This document shows positions 36,408 to 64,000 of a stretch of DNA of 64,000 bases, piece after piece (position 1 is the stretch's first letter; each line of letters begins with the position of its first letter). The stretch comes from Chondrilla cf. caribensis (lineage: Eukaryota > Porifera > Demospongiae > Chondrillida > Chondrillidae): assembly GCA_964020155.1 (NCBI GenBank), contig OZ026552.1:47501-111500 (forward strand). The letters are read 5' to 3'. The position numbers were made by a program, and so were the translations under genes. The notes under the pieces were generated by a model. It saw only the letters and a program-made list of their open reading frames with translations. It ran no database searches and was not told the DNA's origin.

Positions 36408-37820
36408 TCAAAGAATGTGTTTGAACAAGCAGTGGTCTATCATCATGTTGACGGCTTCTGCAATGTTAGAGTTGGAGTGTGAAGACACTTCTAACCAGCA
36501 CTTACAGCACAGAGATTGCACAACACCATCCAGTGCCTCTGTTGATATGGCACGTTCCTCATCACTCTTACTACCAACCACCACGAGGGGTATTTCATAA
36601 TCCCCTACATCTTTCAACCACTGGGAGTAGATCTCCTTGGCATTGTCTATGGAATTGGGATCGGTCAGGTCCACGAAAATGAAGGCACCGTTATTGTTGA
36701 AGAAGAGCCAGTCGGTTGTATAGACCAGGGGATAGATCCAGAAGGACACATCCACTGTGATCCCAGAGCGTTCAACAGTCTTATTTGCTTCCTGAAGTAC
36801 AGTGTTGGGTTCTCTCTTCGCTAGCGTGGGGGGTTGATCGTACACACACTGGCTGGCAAAGGTGTACTTCCCACTGTTCCTACCTCCAAGGAGACAGAAT
36901 TGAAGCTTTGCTCTTCCGTCCCTCACCAGAGGCGAATATGGTATCTTGAAATCTATGGTCTTCCCCTCGTGATGGGTGAGGCTGAGTGGGTAGGGGAGGA
37001 CCTTCAATCTGCTGTGTATCTCGTGTGCTGAGGGCCGATGGGCAAAATCATTTTCAAGACAGCAAATAATGAGAGGCTTGAGTGGGTGGGTGGAGTCTAC
37101 ATATTGAAGGTGGTTCTTACGTCGTTCCACTTCTGGGACTGTCCCTATTCCAATCAGGTCGGAGGGAGGATCCCTACATGTGGCTGTTACCGTCATGACT
37201 ACTCCAAGGGAAAATACATCAAGCTTCTCTGTGTATTGGGGCTCACTACTAAGAGCCTCTGGGGGCATATATGCTAAACATCCGGGAGCTTTAGTGGACA
37301 TGTAGCCTAATCCAGTTGGTCTAAACTTTGCCACACCCAAGTCACTAATCTTGGCCATGCCTTTCGCAGTCAACAATATATTTCTCGTAGTGAGGTCCCT
37401 ATGAACAACAGGAGGGTCGTGTTGATGGAGGTAGGCCAGTCCGTCCGCCACCTGGCAACAGATCCAAGCTTCTTCTAGTTCTCCAACTGATCCCGACACT
37501 TTCCCTCTCTTTTGGATGTGATGGTCGAGGGTCTCCGCCAGGAGCTCCATCACCAGCAGCGCCTGGCTGTTCTCACCGAACACTTCAATGAACTTCACAA
37601 CGTGGGGGTGTTCCAGGGTCTGAAGCAACGCGCATTCTCTCTTAAACTCTGAGATTAAGCGCATATAGTCAACGTGGTCATGTCTGGCGTAGTCCACTAA
37701 CGTGCTGTGAACTTTCTTGATCGCTACCGGTTGACCATAGTATTCGCCTTTGAACACAGCCCCATATGCTCCTTTTCCAATCTCCTCTCCTATACGAACG
37801 TGAGAAGACGACGCTCCCAT
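36408..37820 (-). CDS. Protein kinase fused to a Ras/Rab-like GTPase-fold domain
   Basis: One uninterrupted exon of 470 codons. MGASSSH at the start is a plausible N-myristoylation signal. The kinase domain covers about residues 8-275: glycine loop GKGAYGAVFKG, VAIKKV (Lys35), catalytic loop HRDLTTRN (Asp142, Asn147), DLG instead of DFG (160-162), GCLAYMPPEAL and DVFSLGVVM. The HRDLT form points to a TKL-like group. Residues about 300-470 look like a small GTPase: LQFCLLGGRNSGKYTF (P-loop, Gly312 to Lys318, but Tyr where Ser/Thr is usual), AFIFVDLTDPNSIDNAKEIY, PLVVVGSKSD (G4-like) and EVSSHSNSNIAEA (G5-like). The switch II DxxG region is degenerate, so GTP hydrolysis may be lost. The order kinase then GTPase is opposite to LRRK/ROCO proteins. 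No COR domain is seen. The gene is divergent from HECTD3. Confidence 0.88.
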   Translation of the reverse strand: MGASSSHVRIGEEIGKGAYGAVFKGEYYGQPVAIKKVHSTLVDYARHDHVDYMRLISEFKRECALLQTLEHPHVVKFIEVFGENSQALLVMELLAETLDHHIQKRGKVSGSVGELEEAWICCQVADGLAYLHQHDPPVVHRDLTTRNILLTAKGMAKISDLGVAKFRPTGLGYMSTKAPGCLAYMPPEALSSEPQYTEKLDVFSLGVVMTVTATCRDPPSDLIGIGTVPEVERRKNHLQYVDSTHPLKPLIICCLENDFAHRPSAHEIHSRLKVLPYPLSLTHHEGKTIDFKIPYSPLVRDGRAKLQFCLLGGRNSGKYTFASQCVYDQPPTLAKREPNTVLQEANKTVERSGITVDVSFWIYPLVYTTDWLFFNNNGAFIFVDLTDPNSIDNAKEIYSQWLKDVGDYEIPLVVVGSKSDEERAISTEALDGVVQSLCCKCWLEVSSHSNSNIAEAVNMMIDHCLFKHIL

Positions 37821-38470
37821 AACATTCTCTTGACTGAAATCTATAGACTAATCGTGAATCGAGTCGGTAACCCCAGGGGGTTGGGGTTGGGCTGGGGGTT
37901 ACCCATATTCTGCATTATACAGGCTTCGTATATAATTGGATTGCATCACATGTGGAATTATAGAATCTGATGCCAACTTAAGGCTCAAATTCAGGTCATA
38001 GCACCACACCTTCCAAACCTACAAGAACAATGTTATATAGTCAGAACACCACCTTGGGAGGTTCTGTGTGCTCAGTAGTGCCTGTGGTACCATGGGGTCA
38101 GATTATTGTCACAGACATAGCCCCACCAGCTCCAAACCTAATATGGTCCTAACACCTAGCTCTTCAGAATGTTGTGTGTATTTGGCAGTGTCCATGCTGC
38201 TATTGGCTCTAATTCCGGCCACAGCACCATGTCACAAAATATGTTAACCATGTCAATTTTTTTACCACGAGTCACTTTTTGGCAGGATTTTTCCAATTAT
38301 TAGTCCCAAATGTAGTCAGAGATAGGATAATTTTTGGATGTCCAGGATGCCTTTTGCACCTCAGATTTCTCCTAGGGTCGAAATTTTCGGACGAGTCACT
38401 CTTGACCATGATGTATAGGACACTGGTCACAGACTGGATAGGTCATGGATGATCACGTGATGTTATTAAA
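37821..38470. other. Divergent intergenic region kinase-GTPase/HECTD3
   Basis: 650 bases between two divergent, intronless genes, so it should hold both promoters. It contains loosely repeated segments (CCAAACCT, CACAGCACC, ACACCAC motifs at about 37990-38240) but no clean tandem array and no ORF. Confidence 0.5.
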
Positions 38471-40909
38471 ATGGCCGAAGCCACTGACAAAGCTCGGATC
38501 AGATTGGCTCGTTTGCGTTGTTTGTTGTCGTGTTTACAGGCTGTGGGGAAAGGCGAAGCGTGTAATCATGCCATTTGCTTTGTTTCGAAGTCACAAAAGC
38601 TCAAATACACGTCTTCGCAGCCTCTCACCATTTTCTCTGAACCTTCGAAAGAATCTGACAAAGTAGGAGAAATAGGTGGTTCTGGAAAAGACGTTTACCT
38701 GACTCTCAAAGGACTTCCCTTATCTAAGAAAGAAGGTACTTGGATTCATGTAACAGATCCGCGGAAAGGATGGTTCGTAATTGAAGAGCAAAGTTCTAAA
38801 GATAGCTCCGTGTTCAAGCTGGAACGGTCGTCGAAGGAGAACTCGTCTTCCTGGATAAGAGCTATCGATAGCTCTTTTGGATTTAGCTTGTCCAAGGAGA
38901 AGGTGGACCATGTTTCAGACCAGGAGTGGACAGAGAAGCTCTCCAATCCTCCCCCAGGTTGGTCTGTGGAAGGAGACAAGGAACTAATCAAGTTTCTCAT
39001 TGACAACGATGGGAAGAAGAACATAGGAGGGACTTCGCAGCTCGGAGAGCATTGTGAGAAGATCGAAGTGTCGTCCAACGATTCCGATGTCTCTCAACTG
39101 ACGGATGGGTCAGAGGACACGTACTGGGAGTCCAACGGTCAGGTGGGCCAGCACTGGATCAGACTGCACGTCAAGCCCGGACTGGTCCTGGAGGAGTTGA
39201 CACTCAAGATTGATCTTGAAGACGACAGCTACCTACCTCGCAATGTTGTTCTCAAAACAATTGACGAGCATGGCTCCAAGCAGGAGACAGTGCACAAGAG
39301 CTTCTCGGACGAGGACTACATCACGGGAGAGCTGAAGCTCCTCACCTCCCCCCTCACCCGGTTCTATCCCAAGATTGAGGTCTGCATCAAGTCTTGCAAT
39401 TCTGGAGGGTTTGACACTCGCGTGCACGGGGTGATCACGGCCGCTCGAGGCGTGACCGTGCTGTTTGACGCCTGCGACCTGGTTGGTGGGTTGGGCTCCC
39501 CGCCCACTGACACCCTAGCCCACTACCCTTCCCTGCAGTCCATATCGCTAGAAGCCCTTCGCTGTAGGAGTGTACTTCTGAAGAGGCTGTCTGTATTGTT
39601 GGATGAGAACATCCTGTATCTCCTCCCTCAGTGGGAGTTCTCCAGCTACACCAAAGACTACCTGTCGCTAGTCAAGCACCTGCTCCCCTTGTGTGGTAGT
39701 CGACAGAGCTTCATCACCGAGACACTGCAGATGACCGCCTCCAGCAAGTCGGGAGGGACACCAACCCTCCACATCAACCGGTTCTTGGCTGCTGAGCACA
39801 AAGAGAATCCCTCTAAAGACCGCGAAGGAAAGAACACAGTCTTCAACCAAATTTACAAAGGATTATCCAGCCGTCTCCAGAAGGGCAAATTCAATCTCCG
39901 TTGGGCCAGCCGAGTGTCTCAGTGGTGGGAGGTGAAGTTCGCCAAAGAGCACATCATAGACCAGGGGGGAGGTTTCCGGGACTCCCTAACAGACCTGGCC
40001 GAGGAGTTGTGTCCACCTGCTTTTGAAGCAGAAGTCCCACTTCCATTTTTCATCCGAAGCCCAAATCAAGCACAGGATTCTTCCAATATCTACAGGGACG
40101 TTTTTGTACCAAACCCTAGTTGCCATGACTACACAAAGTACAGATTCATTGGCATGCTGATGGGCGGGGCCTATCGTAGCAGCGAGTCCCTTGTGTTGGC
40201 TCTCCCCAAGTTCTTCTGGAAACAGGTGGTAGCTGAGCCCGTGGACTGGAGCGAGGATTTCCCCTCTGTTGATAGCGCAGAGGTCAAATTCATCAATTCG
40301 CTGGAGATCATGACTAAGGAGGCATTCGACGCAGCATTCAACGATACTCTCACGTACACTACAGTTCTGAGTGGAGGAGAGGTGGTACCACTGATGCCCA
40401 ACGGAGACAAGAAGTACGTTCGCTACGAAGATCGCAAGGAGTTCTGCCATCTAGTGAAGGAGAGAAGGATTGGTGAGAGCAGTAGGCAGGCGGAGGCCAT
40501 CATCGAAGGCATGATGGGCGTGGTCCCCAGGGAGATCCTGGTCCTGCACACCTGGAAGGAGGTGGAGACTAAGGTGTGCGGGAATCCGGAGATAACGGTC
40601 GATGCTCTCAAGCGTCACACCATCTACGACAGTGACACCAAGGCCAGTGACGTCCGGGTGGAGACAATGTGGAAGGCACTCGAGAAGTTCACTAACGAGG
40701 AGCGAGGGCAGTTTCTCCGCTTTATCACGGGAAGAAGGAGGCTGCCCTGCAGTGTGTTCATCCAGTCCATGAGGGAGACCAACTGCCTCCCTCGTGCTGC
40801 AACCTGCTCCAATTGCCTCTATCTACCGGACTACACGACCGTGGATATCGCCTACAAGAAGTTGCTGTTTGCCTCCTACAATTGCATAGCTATTGACACC
40901 GATGGTTGA
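38471..40909 (+). CDS. HECTD3: E3 ubiquitin ligase HECTD3
   Basis: A single exon of 812 residues (human 861). The centre, about residues 190-350, is a DOC/APC10-like domain (DGSEDTYWESNGQVGQHWIR, LPRNVVLKTIDEHG). The C-terminal ~330 residues are a HECT domain: RWASRVSQWWEVKFAKEHII, QGGGFRDSLTDLAEELCP, YRFIGMLMGGAYRSSESLVL and the catalytic block LPRAATCSNCLYLPDYTT. The thioester cysteine is inferred at residue 779, 33 residues from the end. The enzyme forms a ubiquitin thioester and transfers it to substrates in the cytosol. Vertebrate HECTD3 acts in signalling and cell-death control. Start: first ATG, preceded by AAA at -3 to -1. The intronless structure contrasts with the many-exon neighbours. 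Confidence 0.95.
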   Translation: MAEATDKARIRLARLRCLLSCLQAVGKGEACNHAICFVSKSQKLKYTSSQPLTIFSEPSKESDKVGEIGGSGKDVYLTLKGLPLSKKEGTWIHVTDPRKGWFVIEEQSSKDSSVFKLERSSKENSSSWIRAIDSSFGFSLSKEKVDHVSDQEWTEKLSNPPPGWSVEGDKELIKFLIDNDGKKNIGGTSQLGEHCEKIEVSSNDSDVSQLTDGSEDTYWESNGQVGQHWIRLHVKPGLVLEELTLKIDLEDDSYLPRNVVLKTIDEHGSKQETVHKSFSDEDYITGELKLLTSPLTRFYPKIEVCIKSCNSGGFDTRVHGVITAARGVTVLFDACDLVGGLGSPPTDTLAHYPSLQSISLEALRCRSVLLKRLSVLLDENILYLLPQWEFSSYTKDYLSLVKHLLPLCGSRQSFITETLQMTASSKSGGTPTLHINRFLAAEHKENPSKDREGKNTVFNQIYKGLSSRLQKGKFNLRWASRVSQWWEVKFAKEHIIDQGGGFRDSLTDLAEELCPPAFEAEVPLPFFIRSPNQAQDSSNIYRDVFVPNPSCHDYTKYRFIGMLMGGAYRSSESLVLALPKFFWKQVVAEPVDWSEDFPSVDSAEVKFINSLEIMTKEAFDAAFNDTLTYTTVLSGGEVVPLMPNGDKKYVRYEDRKEFCHLVKERRIGESSRQAEAIIEGMMGVVPREILVLHTWKEVETKVCGNPEITVDALKRHTIYDSDTKASDVRVETMWKALEKFTNEERGQFLRFITGRRRLPCSVFIQSMRETNCLPRAATCSNCLYLPDYTTVDIAYKKLLFASYNCIAIDTDG

Positions 40910-41186
40910 GACCAGTGTAGACAGTGATGTATGTTAGTTTATTCTTGACTTAATTTGTAATGTGGGTTGACTGCTCGCTTGTACAATTGCTAATGCAAAT
41001 TCGTTTAATTTGAGAAATTGATCCAATAATCGAAACCCACCCACCCAGTATGAATGAGCAGTTCGACTACAAATGGAGGGAAATACCCGCCATCCCTATT
41101 ATTTGGCGGGGCTGCATAGTAGAATTAAATGGCCGACGAGTCGTACCGTCATTATCGATTGGTAGTTTGTACAGGGTCGTTCGAAT

Positions 41187-53137
<11,951 letters not shown>

Positions 53138-53194
53138 TTTTCATTATCTCTACTATCCATTAATTTAATGATTTCTGCTAACAGGAATTTCCCT

Positions 53195-53609
53195 TTAATG
53201 TATGTATATCTGACGTTGAGCCATCTGTGAGAGTGAAAAGTGTCATTGTAGTGATCGTTGAGGAGGAATTCACCTCCATCTGGTCCGTGTCCTTTGAGAA
53301 GAATCCACCCCTCCAGCTGGTCCTTGTACTCTGCAGGAAATGGCCGTGTACCCCTACACGACTGAAATGGAATATTTTGAAATCACCATGGTAACAGAGT
53401 TGAGACAATACCTCCATTGTTCTGTATCTGCTGTCACATCCACCAATACGTGTGTCCGGTGTGTACCAACATCCACCGATAGAAAGATACAATAAGTGTG
53501 GCCTAGTAAAATAATTAGCTTATATTGATTATGAGAACGATGATATTTCCTCCCTGCCTCACTTACCCTGTAGGTATACCGTACAGTGTTTCTGCACACG
53601 TACACACAT
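53195..53609 (-). CDS. Tentative small spliced gene, unrecognised
   Basis: Four minus-strand blocks with canonical splice sites (53567-53609, 53412-53502, 53274-53361, and a last exon entered at 53224) join in phase from an ATG at 53609 to a TAA at 53195-53197. They give about 83 residues with no recognisable domain and a hydrophobic start (CIFLSVDVGTHRTHVLVDV). The 49-base last intron has a good donor (GGAG|GTGAAT) and a pyrimidine-rich acceptor (CTCTCACAG). The same exons are also open in a second phase that would end at 53178, with a cysteine-rich product, so the frame is uncertain. It lies 60 bases beyond the SENP stop, tail to tail. It may be the 3' end of a longer gene, or chance. Confidence 0.28.
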
Positions 53610-54249
53610 GGTAGGTGTCGCAAATTACCCTTCTGGTTCCTTGAAAGCTACTTAATTGATAGAAAAATGTACTTTTGTTATTTCATGCATCGAGTGCATC
53701 TTGTGGCTGCATTTAATTAGTATTTTGTTGATTTAACTTTCCCAACGTGTGCTGTGTGTGCAGGAATTGTTGGGAAGTCGGGACAATTCCAGCCCCGTAT
53801 CCCTGTAGCTACGTCATGCTATGATGTAATCGACAACCATATTAGGATAAGTAATCTATACTTAGTAACAAAAGGAAGTTGTAATGCCTGACGTACAACA
53901 AAGGTCTCCATGGTAACTAGCCAGCTGATTTTGGAGGGTCCAATGAAATTACTGTGTCCCCCATTTGACTGTCTTCGGTCGAGTCCTTTGGTGAACCAGT
54001 TATCATTGGTCTCTGCAAATTTAGTATTTGAAAGTTCTGTTTATTCGTTATTGTTGTAGTTAATGCAGTTGTAGACTCGTGTATTGCTTAGTGAGTCTTT
54101 ATCCAGTACAAAGTTATTTATCAGAGAAAGTTGATTTTATTTCCCATTCTCCTCCGCTCCATTGCTTAGTCTCCTGTACATCTGAAGATCCGTATCCTGT
54201 TATATCCTCGTCATTCATCGTCTATCATCCCTTACTACTCACGCACAAC
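53610..54249. other. Region upstream of TENT5
   Basis: 640 bases of unique, moderately AT-rich sequence with no repeat array. It should contain the TENT5 promoter and 5' UTR. The open frame extends upstream of the TENT5 ATG to about 54079 but has no earlier ATG. Confidence 0.5.
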
Positions 54250-55659
54250 ATGGAAGCACCAATCGAGAAAACGACAAAGGACATCGCAGAAGAAAGAACT
54301 CGCTCGCCAAGACTGGACAACTCCGCGAAGATTCTAAACTTCGAACAAGTCGAGAAACTTCTACGTATTCTGAAGCGTTCTATGATGATCCATAGCCACA
54401 ACAACTTTCCCAATTTGACCGTTACATTGGTCGACCTGATCCACGCAGTGAAGCGAAAGTTGAAAGATGCAAGAATAGAACTCGAAGACGTGAGACTCAA
54501 CGGGAGTGCTGCCAGCTACGTGCTCTGCTCGGAACCGGAGCACCGTCCCCCGGTAGTCTACAAGGACCTGGACCTGGTGTTCCACGTCGAAATCGACTCC
54601 GAAGAAGCCCTTCACGCCATCAAAGAGTCCGTACTGTCCACCTTGATCGACTTCATGCCACGAGAGACCGCCAAAGACAGGATCATCACCAGCCACTTGG
54701 AGGTCGCCTACGTCAAGAAGATGGTGAAGATCTTCACGGAGAAAGGGGACAGGTGGTCGCTCATCTCTCTCAACAACTTCGAAGGACGCAACATCGATTT
54801 GAAGTTCGTCTCTCGCATGAGGAGGCAGTACGAATTCACCGCCGATTCCTTCCATGTCGTACTGGACAGCCCAATGGTCTTCATGAACACGTCCTATGCT
54901 GTCACCGAGGATTTCTTCCCGAATGTAGAGGTTCTGTCCGTGGCTGGAGACTTCGAGGAGGCTCTGAGTCACTTGGACAATCGTTTGATTGCCACCACCA
55001 ACCCCGAGGAGATCAGAGGAGGTGGATTGCTCAAGTACTGCTACATGAGGACCTGTGGCTACCAGCTGGCCCACCAGGAGGGGGAGGACCAGCTGCACCA
55101 GCTCATGTGTGTCCGGTTCTTCATCGACTTCCCCACAGAAGAGCTGCAGCTCATGAAGTACACAAAGTACCTAGCAACTCACTTCAATCGACCGGACCAC
55201 TGTATCCACTTCCTCAATGTGCTGCTTGCAGTCGTGAGCCAGTCCAGGTGCATTCGCCCCTACGACCACCTTCAGGCCCAGCAGATCATCTGTAATCTGA
55301 TTGGTCATCATGTGGCCATCTATCGGCCTCAGTCATTTCTTTTTCCAATGCCTGTTGTCCCGACAACAGGTCAGGACTCCACCTCTGATAGCACACAGCC
55401 CCAGTTGGTCCTCCAACGAGTGCAGCAACCTCCCCACCACCCCCACCCCGTGCACCATCACAACTACCAGGGAACTGGTAGAGGGTTCAACAGAAATGGC
55501 AGCTATTCAAAACCACCTGCTCGACAGCGAGTGAACTACTCCCCGGGACATTTCGGACAGCGTAGACACGACACGCCCCCTGGCAGCCCCTTCCCCGCCC
55601 AGTTTGAGAAGAACCTCCCACCGAGGATGCAGCGTCAGACGGTTGATCCTGTTCAGTGA
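54250..55659 (+). CDS. TENT5: Terminal nucleotidyltransferase 5 (TENT5/FAM46)
   Basis: A single exon of 469 residues. NFEQVEKLLRILKRSMMIHS opens the family domain. VRLNGSAASYVL (GS at residues 85-86) and YKDLDLVF (Asp106, Asp108) form the nucleotidyltransferase active site. DRWSLISLNNFEGRNIDLKF, RLIATTNPEEIRGGGLLKYC and MCVRFFIDFP are diagnostic of TENT5. The C-terminal 100 residues, rich in His, Pro, Arg and Gln, are unlike the vertebrate tails and probably disordered. TENT5 proteins are non-canonical poly(A) polymerases that lengthen tails of selected mRNAs, often those encoding secreted proteins, in the cytoplasm. Start: the first in-frame ATG (54250). AATAAA at 55732-55737 is a likely polyadenylation signal. 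Which vertebrate paralogue is closest cannot be judged. Confidence 0.95.
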   Translation: MEAPIEKTTKDIAEERTRSPRLDNSAKILNFEQVEKLLRILKRSMMIHSHNNFPNLTVTLVDLIHAVKRKLKDARIELEDVRLNGSAASYVLCSEPEHRPPVVYKDLDLVFHVEIDSEEALHAIKESVLSTLIDFMPRETAKDRIITSHLEVAYVKKMVKIFTEKGDRWSLISLNNFEGRNIDLKFVSRMRRQYEFTADSFHVVLDSPMVFMNTSYAVTEDFFPNVEVLSVAGDFEEALSHLDNRLIATTNPEEIRGGGLLKYCYMRTCGYQLAHQEGEDQLHQLMCVRFFIDFPTEELQLMKYTKYLATHFNRPDHCIHFLNVLLAVVSQSRCIRPYDHLQAQQIICNLIGHHVAIYRPQSFLFPMPVVPTTGQDSTSDSTQPQLVLQRVQQPPHHPHPVHHHNYQGTGRGFNRNGSYSKPPARQRVNYSPGHFGQRRHDTPPGSPFPAQFEKNLPPRMQRQTVDPVQ

Positions 55660-56798
55660 TGTTGGTCCACACATGACAACACGTTTTATTGTGCATGTAT
55701 GTATACTCTATACATAATCCTATTTTTAATGAATAAAAATAAAAAAGATGTAAAATCAAAAACTTCACAGAAAATGTTAAAACTCCAACCAACCACAAAT
55801 GGCTTTTCCCATTCAAAGTGTTACCAATGGTATTTGTCTCATCATTTATCGTTTGATCATCCTCTATGTGTGTGTCACTGCTGCTTATGTTACTATACGT
55901 TCAGTAAATATGTGTTGTTTGTTTGTGTGTGTGGTGTACTGTCTCTGTCTGTTGGTGCGTGTGCACAGCTTTGTGTGTATCTCTTTATTTATAGCACATT
56001 TTGTCTGTTATATTGCTGTGAGATTGTATCAAACTAACTGTAAATCATCTCTTAATTCTTTTTAATCTTTTATTTTGTGCAAGAGTATACGTTAAAGTTA
56101 TTATACATAAAACACAAAAATAACTATTTTTAATCTTTCTTTGTAAAAGACAACAAAAAATAATCATCACAGTTATTGTTGTAACTCAATCAAAAAAAAT
56201 ATAAAAATCATATTATACTATACTAAGTTAATTTCTGACGTGTTTGTGCATGTATTGGATCAGTACCAGGTAGAGCTGTGTATAATATGCTTGTTTATAT
56301 TGACAAACACACTTCATTAATTAGAATATTAATAGTTTGTTTATATCTGATTGAGTGACAAGTACAACAGCAGCTGAAGTGGTAGTTGGACCATCTGTTC
56401 ACATGATCAAATACATACCAGTGGGTAGTCGGTTGGCAGGCCTCAAATAAGCAATTTCAAAGGTCATTCAGTGTGATATACTGTGCATAATATCATGCAT
56501 GTACTCAACTACGTACCAGTATAGTGGGGGAAATAGATTAGGTCTGAGATTCACCCACCAGTTCCACACCAGTCCTTGCCCGAGTTAGGCACACACACAC
56601 ACACAGAGTACATCATTCCCACGTTCCAGTGTGGTCATAGAAGGTGTGTCATTGGGCGTGGTGTCATGTCACGTCTATCATGTTACATGTCCCAACACAC
56701 TGCGCCTGCCACATTCACAATCACAATCACTTGGTTAATCAGGTTGTACTACTGAGTGCCAACAGACAATGTGAGACAAACATGAAGAAAAGTTGGAA
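55660..56798. other. Convergent intergenic region TENT5/DDX18
   Basis: 1.1 kb, strongly AT-rich between 55680 and 56350 with several A runs and the TENT5 polyadenylation signal. No supported ORF, repeat array or RNA gene. Confidence 0.55.

Positions 56799-64000
<7,202 letters not shown>

Noticed and set aside
36408..37820. Identification of the kinase-GTPase protein as LRRK or another ROCO protein
   Set aside because: Domain order is reversed, there is no COR or leucine-rich repeat, and the GTPase part is Ras/Rab-like rather than clearly Roc.
54079..54249. N-terminal extension of TENT5
   Set aside because: The frame is open but begins with a GTG and contains no ATG before 54250.

Overview
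This is a gene-dense nuclear segment from an animal. Fourteen protein genes can be read on both strands, thirteen with confident or reasonable models and one only tentative. Most are split into many short exons with canonical GT-AG introns, and intergenic gaps are often only 40 to 650 bases. All recognised products are animal-type housekeeping or regulatory proteins. A CARD plus Death-domain adaptor and a TKL-like kinase with the catalytic loop HRDLTTRN suggest an early-branching metazoan. A sponge (demosponge-like) is my best guess, but this is inference. No bacterial, phage, rRNA, tRNA or CRISPR features were seen.

Layout. Positions 1-7049 (+) hold the 3' part of HEATR5. MRPS23 (7438-8129, +) and a complete 26-exon DNA ligase IV (8338-16183, +) follow. 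A run on the minus strand holds EEF1B (17227-19016), a CARD-Death adaptor (19357-20505) and CCDC174 (20642-23388). CCDC174 is divergent, across 92 bp, from an AGPAT3/4/5-type acyltransferase (23481-26677, +). Next come an unrecognised coiled-coil protein (27079-28204, -), cytosolic NADP isocitrate dehydrogenase (29810-33782, +), DPH5 (34224-35897, -), an intronless kinase-GTPase fusion (36408-37820, -), an intronless HECTD3 (38471-40909, +), a 22-exon SENP6/7-type SUMO protease (41187-53137, +), a tentative small spliced ORF (53195-53609, -), an intronless TENT5/FAM46 (54250-55659, +) and the 3' part of the helicase DDX18 (56799 to beyond 64000, -).

The second dominant feature is repeats. Most longer introns carry their own minisatellite (9-48 bp units) or a long CA/GT tract. 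In three genes (LIG4, SENP, DDX18) the repeat unit contains the upstream exon end and/or its 5' splice site, so arrays of about 8 to 24 extra donor sites follow the true donor. In other introns the unit abuts or resembles the 3' splice site. Exon models were built by hand from splice signals, reading phase and homology remembered from protein families. The phases close exactly for LIG4, EEF1B, CCDC174, AGPAT, IDH, DPH5, SENP and the in-window parts of HEATR5 and DDX18.

The genes do not form one pathway. They cover vesicle traffic (HEATR5), mitochondrial and cytosolic translation (MRPS23, EEF1B, DPH5), DNA end joining (LIG4), death-fold signalling (CARD-DD), lipid synthesis (AGPAT), NADPH supply (IDH), ubiquitin and SUMO control (HECTD3, SENP), mRNA tailing (TENT5) and ribosome biogenesis (DDX18). 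The most novel-looking gene is the kinase-GTPase fusion.
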